In this document: positions 57,186-64,000 of the stretch, in pieces
Position numbering within the stretch: position 1 is the stretch's first letter
Layout of the letters: each line of letters begins with the position of its first letter
NCBI GenBank assembly: GCA_963706555.1
Contig: OY970164.1
Coordinates: 3,038,001-3,102,000 of the forward strand
DNA from: Bog-473 sp963706555
GTDB lineage: Bacteria; Actinomycetota; Acidimicrobiia; Acidimicrobiales; RAAP-2
Length of the DNA: 64,000 nt
Direction of reading: 5' to 3'
Notes under the pieces: model-generated
The model's database searches: none
What the model saw: the letters and a program-made list of their open reading frames with translations, nothing else
What the model was told of the DNA's origin: nothing
Program-made: the position numbers and the translations under genes

Positions 57186-58793
57186 GTGAGCGCGTTGTGG
57201 CGGCCGCTCGAGCATCGGACCATTACGGCGTTGCTCGACGCCCAGTGTGAGAAGCGGCCGGACCAGGCGTGCCTGGTGGTGCGCGACGAGCCGATCAGCT
57301 ACGCCCAACTCCGGGAACGGTCGATGGCCGCGGCCGCCAGCCTCTACGAACTCGGTCTTCGTCGGGGGGAGACGGTGGCGATCTTCGCCAACACCCACCC
57401 GTCATGGATCTACACCTTCTTGGGCGCGGCGAGGATCGGCGCACTTGCCGTCCCCCTCAACACCGCCTACCGGGGGAGCTTCCTGTCGACGCCGCTGCGG
57501 GCCAGTGGTTGCCGGATGGCCCTTGTCGAGGACACGCTGGTCGACCGCCTGGCGGCCGTCGCGGCTGATATACCCGAACTCGCGACGGTGATCGTGCAGC
57601 GGACGGGTGAACGCGCGGTGCCCGACGTGCCGTGGCGTCTGGTCGACAGCACTGCTCTGACCGATGGCAGTGCACCAGCTCCCCCCGTCCTCCACAAGCC
57701 GCAGTGGAAAGACCCGCTCTGCGTGCTGTACACGTCGGGGACGACGGGTCCGTCCAAAGGTGCGGTGATCTCGCATCAGTACGTTGCCACCTGTGCTGCC
57801 ACCATGGTCGAGTCCTGGCAGCTCACAGAGGGAGAGGTGCTGTACGCACCACTCCCTCTGTTCCACATCAGCTCGGTCGCGTCGGTGGTCGGGCCGATCG
57901 CCGCAGGCGCCACCGGTCTGCTCGATCCCGTGTTCAGCGTGAGCGAATGCTGGAATCGGGTGCGCCGCTACGACGTGAAGGGGATCCTGCTGGCGGGCGT
58001 CATGGTGAACATGCTGTGGAATCTCCCTGAGGATCCGTCCGATGCCGAGTTGCCGTTGCGTTTCATTTCGGCCGCCCCTATCCCGCGCGGCCTGCACCGC
58101 CGCATCGAGAAGCGCTACAACCTGACCGTGCTCACCAGTTACGGGATGACCGAGGCGCTGCCGATGGTGCTCTATGCCATAGGCGACGACGTGCGGGAAG
58201 GAGCGACCGGGCGGCCCCAGCCGAATTTCGACGTGCTCGTCCTCGACGAGGACGACGAGCCGGTGGAGCCGGGGGAGGTCGGTGAGATCTGCTGCCGCCC
58301 TCGGGCACCCCATGTGATGTTCGACGGCTACTACGGACGGAGCGAGACCACGGTCGAGCGTTGGCGCAATCTCTGGTTCCACACCGGCGACATGGGGCGT
58401 CAGGACGCCGACGGGCACCTGACGTTCGTCGACCGCAACAAGGATGCCATCCGCCGCAGGGGGGAGAACATCTCGTCGTTCGAGGTCGAGCAGACGCTGC
58501 TCCGTCACCCCGCCATCGCCGATGCGGCAGCGGTCGCCGTGCCGAGTGAGCTGGGGGAGGACGATGTCAAGGTCGTCGTCTCGCTGAAGCCGCACGCCTC
58601 GCTGGCGATCGCCGAGCTGATGGACTTCTGCGTCGAGCACCTGCCGTATTTCGCCGTCCCGCGCTATGTGGATGTCGTGGAGGCCTTGCCGATGAACCCG
58701 ACGGGGAAGGTCCTCAAGACGGAGCTGCGCGAGAGCGGCGTCACCGCGACGACGTGGGACCGGGAGAAGGCCGGTTACTCCGTCCGCCGCTAA
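57186..58793 (+). CDS. Acyl-CoA synthetase (AMP-forming, CaiC-like)
   Basis: This 535-residue ANL ligase has VLYTSGTTGPSKGAVISHQY (about residues 183-202), TSYGMTEALPM, the hinge WFHTGDMGRQDADGHLTFVDRNKDAIRRRGENISSFEVEQ and the catalytic lysine end NPTGKVLKTELRESG. It is closely similar in motifs to 8651-10297 (for example GENISSFEVEQ is identical). GTG 57186 (VSALWRPLEHRTIT) is chosen by comparison with that paralogue; the in-frame extension upstream overlaps the NTF2-like gene. The 3' end converges on the broken ligase 58790-60281 with a 4-bp overlap. Confidence 0.88.
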   Translation: MSALWRPLEHRTITALLDAQCEKRPDQACLVVRDEPISYAQLRERSMAAAASLYELGLRRGETVAIFANTHPSWIYTFLGAARIGALAVPLNTAYRGSFLSTPLRASGCRMALVEDTLVDRLAAVAADIPELATVIVQRTGERAVPDVPWRLVDSTALTDGSAPAPPVLHKPQWKDPLCVLYTSGTTGPSKGAVISHQYVATCAATMVESWQLTEGEVLYAPLPLFHISSVASVVGPIAAGATGLLDPVFSVSECWNRVRRYDVKGILLAGVMVNMLWNLPEDPSDAELPLRFISAAPIPRGLHRRIEKRYNLTVLTSYGMTEALPMVLYAIGDDVREGATGRPQPNFDVLVLDEDDEPVEPGEVGEICCRPRAPHVMFDGYYGRSETTVERWRNLWFHTGDMGRQDADGHLTFVDRNKDAIRRRGENISSFEVEQTLLRHPAIADAAAVAVPSELGEDDVKVVVSLKPHASLAIAELMDFCVEHLPYFAVPRYVDVVEALPMNPTGKVLKTELRESGVTATTWDREKAGYSVRR

Positions 58794-60281
58794 GACGTGC
58801 CGAAGGAACCGGATCCGTACTGTTGGCGGAGTACCGGTTTTGTTACCTTCCCCATGGCGTTGCGAGGCAGGTCACCGTCGAGGACGATAAAGGACGATGG
58901 CTTCTTGAAGGAGGCCATCTCGTTCTTGCAGTGCTCCAGCAGCTCCTCGTCACTCGGGGGGTCGGCGGGGTCTTGGCAGGTGATGATGGCCCACGGGGTC
59001 TCCCCCCACTTCGGGTGCGGCACGCCGATGACCGCGACGTCACGCACCTTGGGGTGTCGCAGAATGACCGCTTCCACCTCGGCCGAGTAGATGTTCTCTC
59101 CTCCGGAGATCACCACGTCCTTCTTACGATCCACCACGTAGATGAATCCATCCTCGTCCTGCCGACAGAGGTCGCCCGAATGGAACCATCCCCCGGCGAA
59201 GGCCTCTTCGGTCGCCTCGGGCAGGTTCCAGTACTCCTTCATGACATTGGGGCCGCGGTAGACGATCTCTCCGACGTCGCCCGGCGTGACATCGGACATG
59301 TCGTCGTCGACGATGCGCGCTTCCACGTTGACCACCGGCTTGCCCACCGATCCCTTGCCGCGTGTCGAAGTCCTTCGCTCCCAACATGCACGAGACGGGG
59401 CTCATCTCGGTTTGTCCGAAGGTGTTGTAGATGGCCGCATCGGGAAAGGTGCGGCGCACCGCCTCCAAGAGGGGGACGATTGCCGGCGACGTCCCCCAGA
59501 TGACCCGCCGCAGTGCATAGCGTCGGGTTTCGACCCCGGGAAGGGCCACGATGGCTTGCCACTGCGGCCCGACGAAACAGGCGGCTGTGACCTGATAGCG
59601 CTCGAGATCGTCCACGGCGGTTGCGGCGTCGAATGCGCCGAGTGGGGCCACGACCGAGGTGCCTCCGACGAACATGTACGGGTAGATGCCTGCCACACCG
59701 GAGATGTGAAACAGCGGAAGGTTCAGATACCAGACCTCGTCGCTTTCGGAAAGATGTTGCTCGATCATGGCGCTCAATGCCGACATGGCCAGGCCGTAAT
59801 GGGTCAGGACCGCACCTTTGGGCCGGCCGGTCGTGCCGGACGTGTACATGATCATGGCCGGATCGTCGTTGTCGACGGCGATCGTCGGCGGGTGAGCTCC
59901 GTCGCCCTGTGTCACGTCGTCCCAACTGAGAGAACCGGGGCCGCCTTCGTGGGGTTCCCCCCCGACGACGAGGCAGCGCGTCACACCGGGCACGTGCGCC
60001 CGCGCCTGTGCCGCTGCGTGTGCGTACACCTGATCGACGAGAAGCGTGCTCGCGCCACTGTCGGCCAGGATGAATCCGATTTCGGGTGCCACGAAGCGGA
60101 GATTGATGGGGACCGCGATCGCGTCGAGCCGCGACAGGGCGAAGTACGCCTCGATCGTCGCCATGCTGTTACCCATGAGCATCGCGACGCGATCACCTTT
60201 TTCCACGCCGATGGACGCCAACGCGCTGGCGACGTGGTCAACCCGTGCGTCGAGCTCTGCGAAGGAATAGCTCCGATCCAA
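58790..60281 (-). pseudogene. Acyl-CoA synthetase with frameshift and damaged start
   Basis: The two frames together make a FadD-like ligase of about 500 residues. The first runs from TTG 60281 to about 59360: DRSYSFAELDARVDHVASALASIG, MYTSGTTGRPKGAVL and FGQTEMSPVSCM. The second, from 59347 down to 58790, has VGKPVVNVEARIVDDD, WFHSGDLCRQDEDGFIYVVDRKK, ISGGENIYSAEVE and NAMGKVTKPVLRQ. A single extra base in CGGCAAGGGATCG explains the shift. Homology to the paralogue 10294-11871 extends upstream of 60281 to about 60350 (QLTRVAGRFPEKTGFIYL), but no ATG/GTG start is found before an in-frame stop. Either a pseudogene or errors. Confidence 0.82.
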
Positions 60282-60453
60282 GTAGATGAACCCGGTCTTC
60301 TCGGGAAACCTTCCCGCGACCCGCGTCAGTTGCGCGCTCCCCGAGACCCGCCGGGTGCGGAGCGTGCATCTGGTTGAGGCCTCAAGGCGTTGTCCCCCAC
60401 TTCTTCATCTCGTGCTGCTCGTGCGCGTTGCTGCGCATTCGAAGAGTGCATCG

Positions 60454-60461
60454 ATTATATT
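60454..60461. promoter_or_regulatory. Bidirectional AT-rich promoter candidate
   Basis: TATAAT on the minus strand (60459-60454) and TATATT on the plus strand (60456-60461) overlap between the divergent broken ligase and the SDR at 60504. The TATAAT is the best -10 match near any gene start here. The spacing to the SDR GTG is 43 bp. No -35 was assigned. Confidence 0.35.
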
Positions 60462-60503
60462 TCGAACCCGCAGGCTGGGACACGGGAAGAGGGGGACATC
60501 GCG

Positions 60504-61382
60504 GTGGAGTTCGCAGGAGATGTCGTCCTTGTGACGGGGAGCGGGGCCGGATTGGGGCGTGCGTACGCACACCTGCTCGCTGCATCGGGAGCGCGGGTCG
60601 TCGTCAACGACCTCAGCATTGCGCCCGACGGCCGTGATCTGATCGGTGGCAGCGCACAGCGGGTGGTCGATGAGATCACCGCTCTCGGGGGAGAGGCAGT
60701 GGCCGATGCCCATTCGGTGGCGGATCCGGCAGGAGCGAAGGCGGCGGTCGCCACTGCGCTCGAGCATTTCGGTCGCATCGACGCCGTCATCAACAACGCC
60801 GGCATCGTGCGGTCGGGCGGGTACCACCGGCTGACGCCCGACGACATTCAAGCTGTCCTGGGGGTGCACCTCATCGGATCGATACTGGTCACCCGTGCCG
60901 CGTGGGACCCCATGAAGGACCAGGGGTACGGAAGGGTGGTCTTCACCTCGTCGAGCATCGGATTGTTGGGAACGCCGGCCAACGCCGCGTACGGCGGCGC
61001 GAAGGGGGCTCTGGCGGGACTGACCCGGGTGCTTGCGGCCGAAGGCGCCGGCCATGGGATTTTGGTGAACGCAGTGGCGCCGATGGCGGTGACCCGTCTC
61101 AACGAAGCGGTCATGTCGACCATTTTCGGGGCGGCGACCGAACTGTTGTCCGCCGACATCGTGGCGCCCGTCACGGCCTTCCTCGTGCACCCCGAGTGTG
61201 CGCTCAACGGAGAGGTCTTGAGCGCGGCCGGAGGTCGTGTGGCTCGTTTTGCGGTGGGATCCGGCCCTCCGACCGCAGGTCTTCGGTCTCCCGAGCAGGT
61301 GCGCGATGCCTTCGAGCGGGTGCGGGCGACCGAGCCGGCCCGCTGGTGGGCGCCGCCGGCCCAGGAGACCCGCATCGCATGA
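60504..61382 (+). CDS. SDR, MFE2 N-domain-like
   Basis: This 292-residue protein has TGSGAGLGRAYAHLLAASGARVVVNDLSIA (about residues 11-40), an MFE2-like insertion (GSAQRVVDEITALGGEAVADAHSV), NNAGIVRSGGYHRL and the catalytic YGGAKGALAGLTR with SSSIGLLGTPANAA. A C-terminal extension follows. It oxidises a hydroxyacyl-CoA-type substrate. GTG 60504, with AGAGGGGGA upstream, is chosen; the in-frame extension to 60390 lacks similarity. It is the first gene of a pair with the crotonase at 61426, 43 bp on. Confidence 0.87.
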   Translation: MEFAGDVVLVTGSGAGLGRAYAHLLAASGARVVVNDLSIAPDGRDLIGGSAQRVVDEITALGGEAVADAHSVADPAGAKAAVATALEHFGRIDAVINNAGIVRSGGYHRLTPDDIQAVLGVHLIGSILVTRAAWDPMKDQGYGRVVFTSSSIGLLGTPANAAYGGAKGALAGLTRVLAAEGAGHGILVNAVAPMAVTRLNEAVMSTIFGAATELLSADIVAPVTAFLVHPECALNGEVLSAAGGRVARFAVGSGPPTAGLRSPEQVRDAFERVRATEPARWWAPPAQETRIA

Positions 61383-61425
61383 CGGTGCGACGTCCCGGCC
61401 ACCAAGCGCCGGGAGGAGCACGACG

Positions 61426-62265
61426 ATGACGAGCGATCTGGTCCTGCGGGAACGCCACGGCGCCGTCCTTGAGCTCCGCCTGAACAACCCACCCTTCAAT
61501 GGGCTCTCGGGACCGTTGCTCGTCTCCTACATGCAGGCGCTCGAGGAGGCCCGGATCGACGACGGTGTGCGGGCCGTCGTGACGACCGCCAACGGACCGT
61601 CGTGGTGTGCAGGCGGCGACTTGTCCCAGCTGAAAGGCGGGGGGCCTGAAAAGAGCCTCTCGGACATGCTGCACGAGTCCACCGGGGAGACGGAACACCT
61701 GAGCATGATCGAGCGCCACGCCGACCGCCTCGGTCCGGGACGGCACGTGCTGGCGATCGATGCCTTTGACAAGCCCTTGATCGCCGCGGTCAGTGGGGCC
61801 GCCGCCGGTGGGGGCTTTGCGCTCGCTCTTCTGCACGACCTCCGCTTCGCGTCCGAACGGGCGTTGTTCACGGTGGCGTTCACTCGCGTCGGGCTCTCGA
61901 TGGAGATGGGTATGAGCTATCTGCTCCCACGTGCCATCGGACCGCAGGCGGCGTTCGACCTTGCTGCCACGAGCAGACGGGTGGGGGCCGACGAGGCGCT
62001 CGCGCTGGGTCTCATCTGGAGGATCGTTCCCCATGACGATCTTGTCGCGACGGCTATCGGCTATGCGCAGGAGCTCGCGGCACTCCCACCGCTCGGTGTG
62101 CAGATCGCGGCGCGCTTGTTGCGCCGCACGTGGGACAACACGCTCCGCCAGCAATTGGAGACTGAATGGCCCTGGCAGGTGGCGGCATTCGCCAGTCCTG
62201 ATGCGCGTGCCGCCATCGAGGGCTTCTTCACGTGCGCAGAGCCGGAGGATCCTCCGAAAGGTTGA
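61426..62265 (+). CDS. Enoyl-CoA hydratase/isomerase family protein (crotonase fold)
   Basis: This 279-residue crotonase has LRLNNPPFNGLSGPLL, ANGPSWCAGGDLSQL (oxyanion loop, about residues 55-69), and AAVSGAAAGGGFALALLHDLRFAS (second oxyanion Gly), then GADEALALGLIWRIV. Where classical hydratases have two catalytic glutamates, this one reads LSMEMGMSYLLPRAIG, with Glu at the first position (about residue 160). It may be an isomerase or hydratase of a ring-cleavage product. ATG 61426 follows GGGAGGAGC. It converges on another crotonase. Confidence 0.87.
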   Translation: MTSDLVLRERHGAVLELRLNNPPFNGLSGPLLVSYMQALEEARIDDGVRAVVTTANGPSWCAGGDLSQLKGGGPEKSLSDMLHESTGETEHLSMIERHADRLGPGRHVLAIDAFDKPLIAAVSGAAAGGGFALALLHDLRFASERALFTVAFTRVGLSMEMGMSYLLPRAIGPQAAFDLAATSRRVGADEALALGLIWRIVPHDDLVATAIGYAQELAALPPLGVQIAARLLRRTWDNTLRQQLETEWPWQVAAFASPDARAAIEGFFTCAEPEDPPKG

Positions 62266-62279
62266 CGTCCGCGTCGCAA

Positions 62280-63062
62280 CTAGCGCCCCTTCCACACCGG
62301 GAGGCGTTTCTCGGTGAATGCGAGCGGCCCCTCCTTCGCGTCCTCGGAGGCGAAGACCATGTCGCTGAGGCGCGCCTCGTTCTCGTACGCCGCCTGGAAC
62401 TCGAGTTCGAGCCCTTCGAGCGCGGACTGCTTGGTGGCCGCGACGGCAAGCGGCGCATTGGCGGCGATCCGGTGTGCAAAGTCATACGCCGCAGGCAACA
62501 GCTCGTCGCGAGCGGCCACGGCGTTCAGGAGACCCATCGCCATGGCCCGCTCCGCGTCCACCATGTCCGCGGTCAAGAGGAGCTCCATGGCGTGAGCCCA
62601 CGGCAGCTGACGCGGGTAGCGCACCGTGGTGCCGCCGCCGGCGAACAGTCCCCGCTTTGGCTCCATGAGGGCGAAGCGGGCATCGGGAGATGCCACGCGG
62701 ATGTCGGTGGACCCCAGCAGTACCATGCCCCCACCCACGCAGATCCCGTTGACGGCGGCGATGATCGGTTTGTAGATCGGGTACTGGTGGAGCACGGCAT
62801 GCATGGCGTCGTCCTGGACCCAGCCGGCGGGGCGCGGGAGATCCCCGGTGAGCTCGGGGACGAACTTTTTGAGATCCGCGCCAGTGAAGAAGACGTCCTC
62901 GACGCCGGTGACCACGGCCACCCGGGCCTCTTCGTCGTCCCTGAAGCGGCCCCAGGCCTGCGCCAGCGCTTGGAAGTGGGCCATGTCGAGTGCGTTGCGT
63001 GTCTCGGGCCGGTTGATGATGATGGTGACGACGTGACCCTGCTCTGTGTAGTCGATGCTCAT
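62280..63062 (-). CDS. Enoyl-CoA hydratase/isomerase family protein (crotonase fold)
   Basis: This 260-residue crotonase starts MSIDYTEQGHVVTIIINRPETRNALDM. It has the oxyanion motif GVEDVFFTGADLKKF (about residues 52-66), NGICVGGGMVLLGSTDIRVAS (about 104-124) and FALMEPKRGLFAGGGTTVRYPRQ. The catalytic positions give Glu at the first site (LMEPKRG). ATG 63062 gives the typical length and N-terminus; an upstream in-frame ORF to 63788 is a shadow of the P450 gene. It is convergent with the crotonase at 61426 and divergent from the P450, with a repeat between. Confidence 0.88.
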   Translation of the reverse strand: MSIDYTEQGHVVTIIINRPETRNALDMAHFQALAQAWGRFRDDEEARVAVVTGVEDVFFTGADLKKFVPELTGDLPRPAGWVQDDAMHAVLHQYPIYKPIIAAVNGICVGGGMVLLGSTDIRVASPDARFALMEPKRGLFAGGGTTVRYPRQLPWAHAMELLLTADMVDAERAMAMGLLNAVAARDELLPAAYDFAHRIAANAPLAVAATKQSALEGLELEFQAAYENEARLSDMVFASEDAKEGPLAFTEKRLPVWKGR

Positions 63063-63102
63063 GGCGCACACTCTCGCACTACGGACGCCGGGCCTCGTGC
63101 TG

Positions 63103-63174
63103 CCTGACCACAGCTGATCTCCTGACCCCAGCTGATCTGCCTTACCGCAGCTGATCTGCCTGACCACAGCTGAC
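63103..63174. repeat. 18-19-bp CCTGACCACAGCTGATCT repeats
   Basis: Four imperfect copies carry CAGCTGA, three of them as CAGCTGATCT (63103-63120, 63121-63138, 63139-63157, 63158-63174), between the divergent crotonase and P450 genes. The recurring CAGCTG is self-complementary. It may be a regulatory array or slippage DNA. Confidence 0.85.
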
Positions 63175-63242
63175 GGTCCACAGGCCGGCGGAGCCTGCGC
63201 GAGAGTTGGGGGTGGAACCTCACGAACGACGAAGGAGAACCG

Positions 63243-64000
63243 GTGACGACGTCCGTATCGACCGCCACGACGGGAGAGCCGTTGGATTTCGATCCCTACA
63301 GCGCGACGTTCTTCCAGGATCCGACCGACGTCTATCGCCGGCTTCGCAACGAGGAACCGGTCTACTACAGCGAGAAGTACGGGTTCTGGGCGCTCTCGCG
63401 CTGGGAGGATGTCGCCGCCGCGCACAAGAACGTGGCGGTGTTCTGCAGCGGGTACGGGACGGACATGCACCTGTTGAGCAATCCCGAGAAGTTCGCGTTC
63501 AACATGATCATCTTCATGGATCCGCCGGAGCACGAGCGGATGCGCGCGCTGGTGAGCCGGGTGTTCACGCCGCGCGCCATTAACCAGCTGGAACCGATGG
63601 TGCGGCGGGTCATCTCGGAATTCGCCGACGAGATCGGCCCGGCCGAGACGTTCGACCTGGTCCAGCAGTGGTCGGGACCGTTCCCGGTCGAGGTCATCTC
63701 CGAAATGCTGGGAATCCCCAAGGGGGATCGCCAGCAGATCCGGCATTGGCTCGACACGATCCTCCATCGCGAGGAGGGCAGCGTCCATCCGTCGCCCGAA
63801 GCCGAGGCGGCCGGCATGGAATCAGGCCTCTACTACTACGAGCTCGTCCAGGACCATCGAGCCCATCCGGCCGACGACATGATCAGCCAGCTCATCGAGG
63901 CCCAAGTCGACCGGGGGGACGGCGTGATGACGCAGCTCCAGGACGACGAGATCGCAGGCTTCCTCTCACTCCTCGCCGGTGCCGGCGCCGAGACGGTTAC
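63243..64000 (+). CDS. Cytochrome P450, 3' end cut by window edge
   Basis: The first 252 residues of a P450 run from GTG 63243 (ribosome site GAAGGAGAACC) to the edge. Visible features are FDPYSATFFQDPTDVYRRLRNEEPVYYS, FWALSRWEDVAAAHKNVAVF, the helix-C region DPPEHERMRALVSRVFTPRAI and, near the end, the I-helix oxygen-binding motif LLAGAGAETVT. The cysteine-ligand region lies beyond the window. The enzyme is a class-I bacterial P450 that would hydroxylate a hydrophobic substrate, consistent with the cluster. Its redox partners are not in the window. Confidence 0.92.
   Translation, partial: MTTSVSTATTGEPLDFDPYSATFFQDPTDVYRRLRNEEPVYYSEKYGFWALSRWEDVAAAHKNVAVFCSGYGTDMHLLSNPEKFAFNMIIFMDPPEHERMRALVSRVFTPRAINQLEPMVRRVISEFADEIGPAETFDLVQQWSGPFPVEVISEMLGIPKGDRQQIRHWLDTILHREEGSVHPSPEAEAAGMESGLYYYELVQDHRAHPADDMISQLIEAQVDRGDGVMTQLQDDEIAGFLSLLAGAGAETV

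Noticed and set aside
1..64000. tRNA, rRNA, riboswitch or phage genes
   Set aside because: None was recognised by eye on either strand. A covariance-model search would be needed to exclude small RNAs.

Overview
The window is a G+C-rich actinobacterial sequence. The best guess is a relative of the Acidimicrobiia or mycobacteria. Pointers are a DUF222/HNH (13E12-type) protein, an F420-type luciferase-like oxidoreductase, a mycofactocin-type short-chain dehydrogenase (SDR), many GTG starts, 4-bp start/stop overlaps, and KshA-, FadD-, FadE- and Ltp2-like genes of the kind used for steroid and terpenoid breakdown. The assignment rests on gene content only. No rRNA, tRNA, CRISPR array, transposase or integrase was seen.

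Almost every gene belongs to one theme: activation, oxidation and beta- or aldol-type cleavage of a hydrophobic, probably polycyclic or branched, carbon skeleton. The set holds five large acyl-CoA ligase genes or remnants plus one orphan ligase C-terminal domain, three intact acyl-CoA dehydrogenases (ACADs) plus one remnant, eight SDRs, three Rieske oxygenase genes, one ferredoxin, one P450, one Baeyer-Villiger-type monooxygenase, an epoxide hydrolase, three CoA-transferase-family proteins including a methylacyl-CoA racemase, three MaoC/hot-dog dehydratase genes, two crotonases, a non-canonical thiolase with a DUF35 partner, a TesB thioesterase, five metal-dependent amidohydrolases and four NTF2-like proteins. 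Regulators are one GntR and two TetR proteins.

Layout. 1-2.9 kb: edge-cut hydantoinase A (minus), divergent GntR regulator, then an ACAD remnant. 2.9-6 kb: mycofactocin-type SDR, amidohydrolase and an opposing SDR. 6.2-12.9 kb: ACAD, Rieske oxygenase, two ligases and two NTF2-like proteins on the plus strand. 13-14.2 kb: 13E12-type HNH protein. 14.5-18.2 kb: minus operon SDR, frameshifted phosphotransferase, F420 oxidoreductase, with a divergent TetR gene. 18.4-26.2 kb: ACAD, quinone oxidoreductase, two amidohydrolases, DUF2889 protein, third amidohydrolase. 26.3-30 kb: minus operon esterase, monooxygenase, epoxide hydrolase. 30.2-35.1 kb: thioesterase, NTF2-like, dehydratase pair, double CoA-transferase. 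35.1-54.1 kb: a segment bounded by two identical 1,468-bp copies of a Rieske oxygenase gene with its promoter. Between them lie a ferredoxin, racemase, thiolase/DUF35/ACAD, TetR, an amidohydrolase-to-flavoprotein operon, a second double CoA-transferase, a ligase fragment and an SDR. 54.1-64 kb: ligases, SDRs, crotonases and an edge-cut P450.

The most striking observation is the perfect 1,468-bp direct repeat (35765-37232 and 52644-54111). It duplicates a Rieske oxygenase and its operator about 16.9 kb apart. The ferredoxin follows only copy 1. A 13-bp operator core inside the repeat, with a downstream GAGTCA at the same 21-bp offset, recurs before the amidohydrolase operon in the intervening DNA, so the scattered units are probably co-regulated. 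Other notable signals are a chain of TGATG-linked micro-ORFs before one ACAD, three genes each broken by a single-base frameshift, and many short tandem repeats in the gaps between genes, some overlapping stop or start codons.
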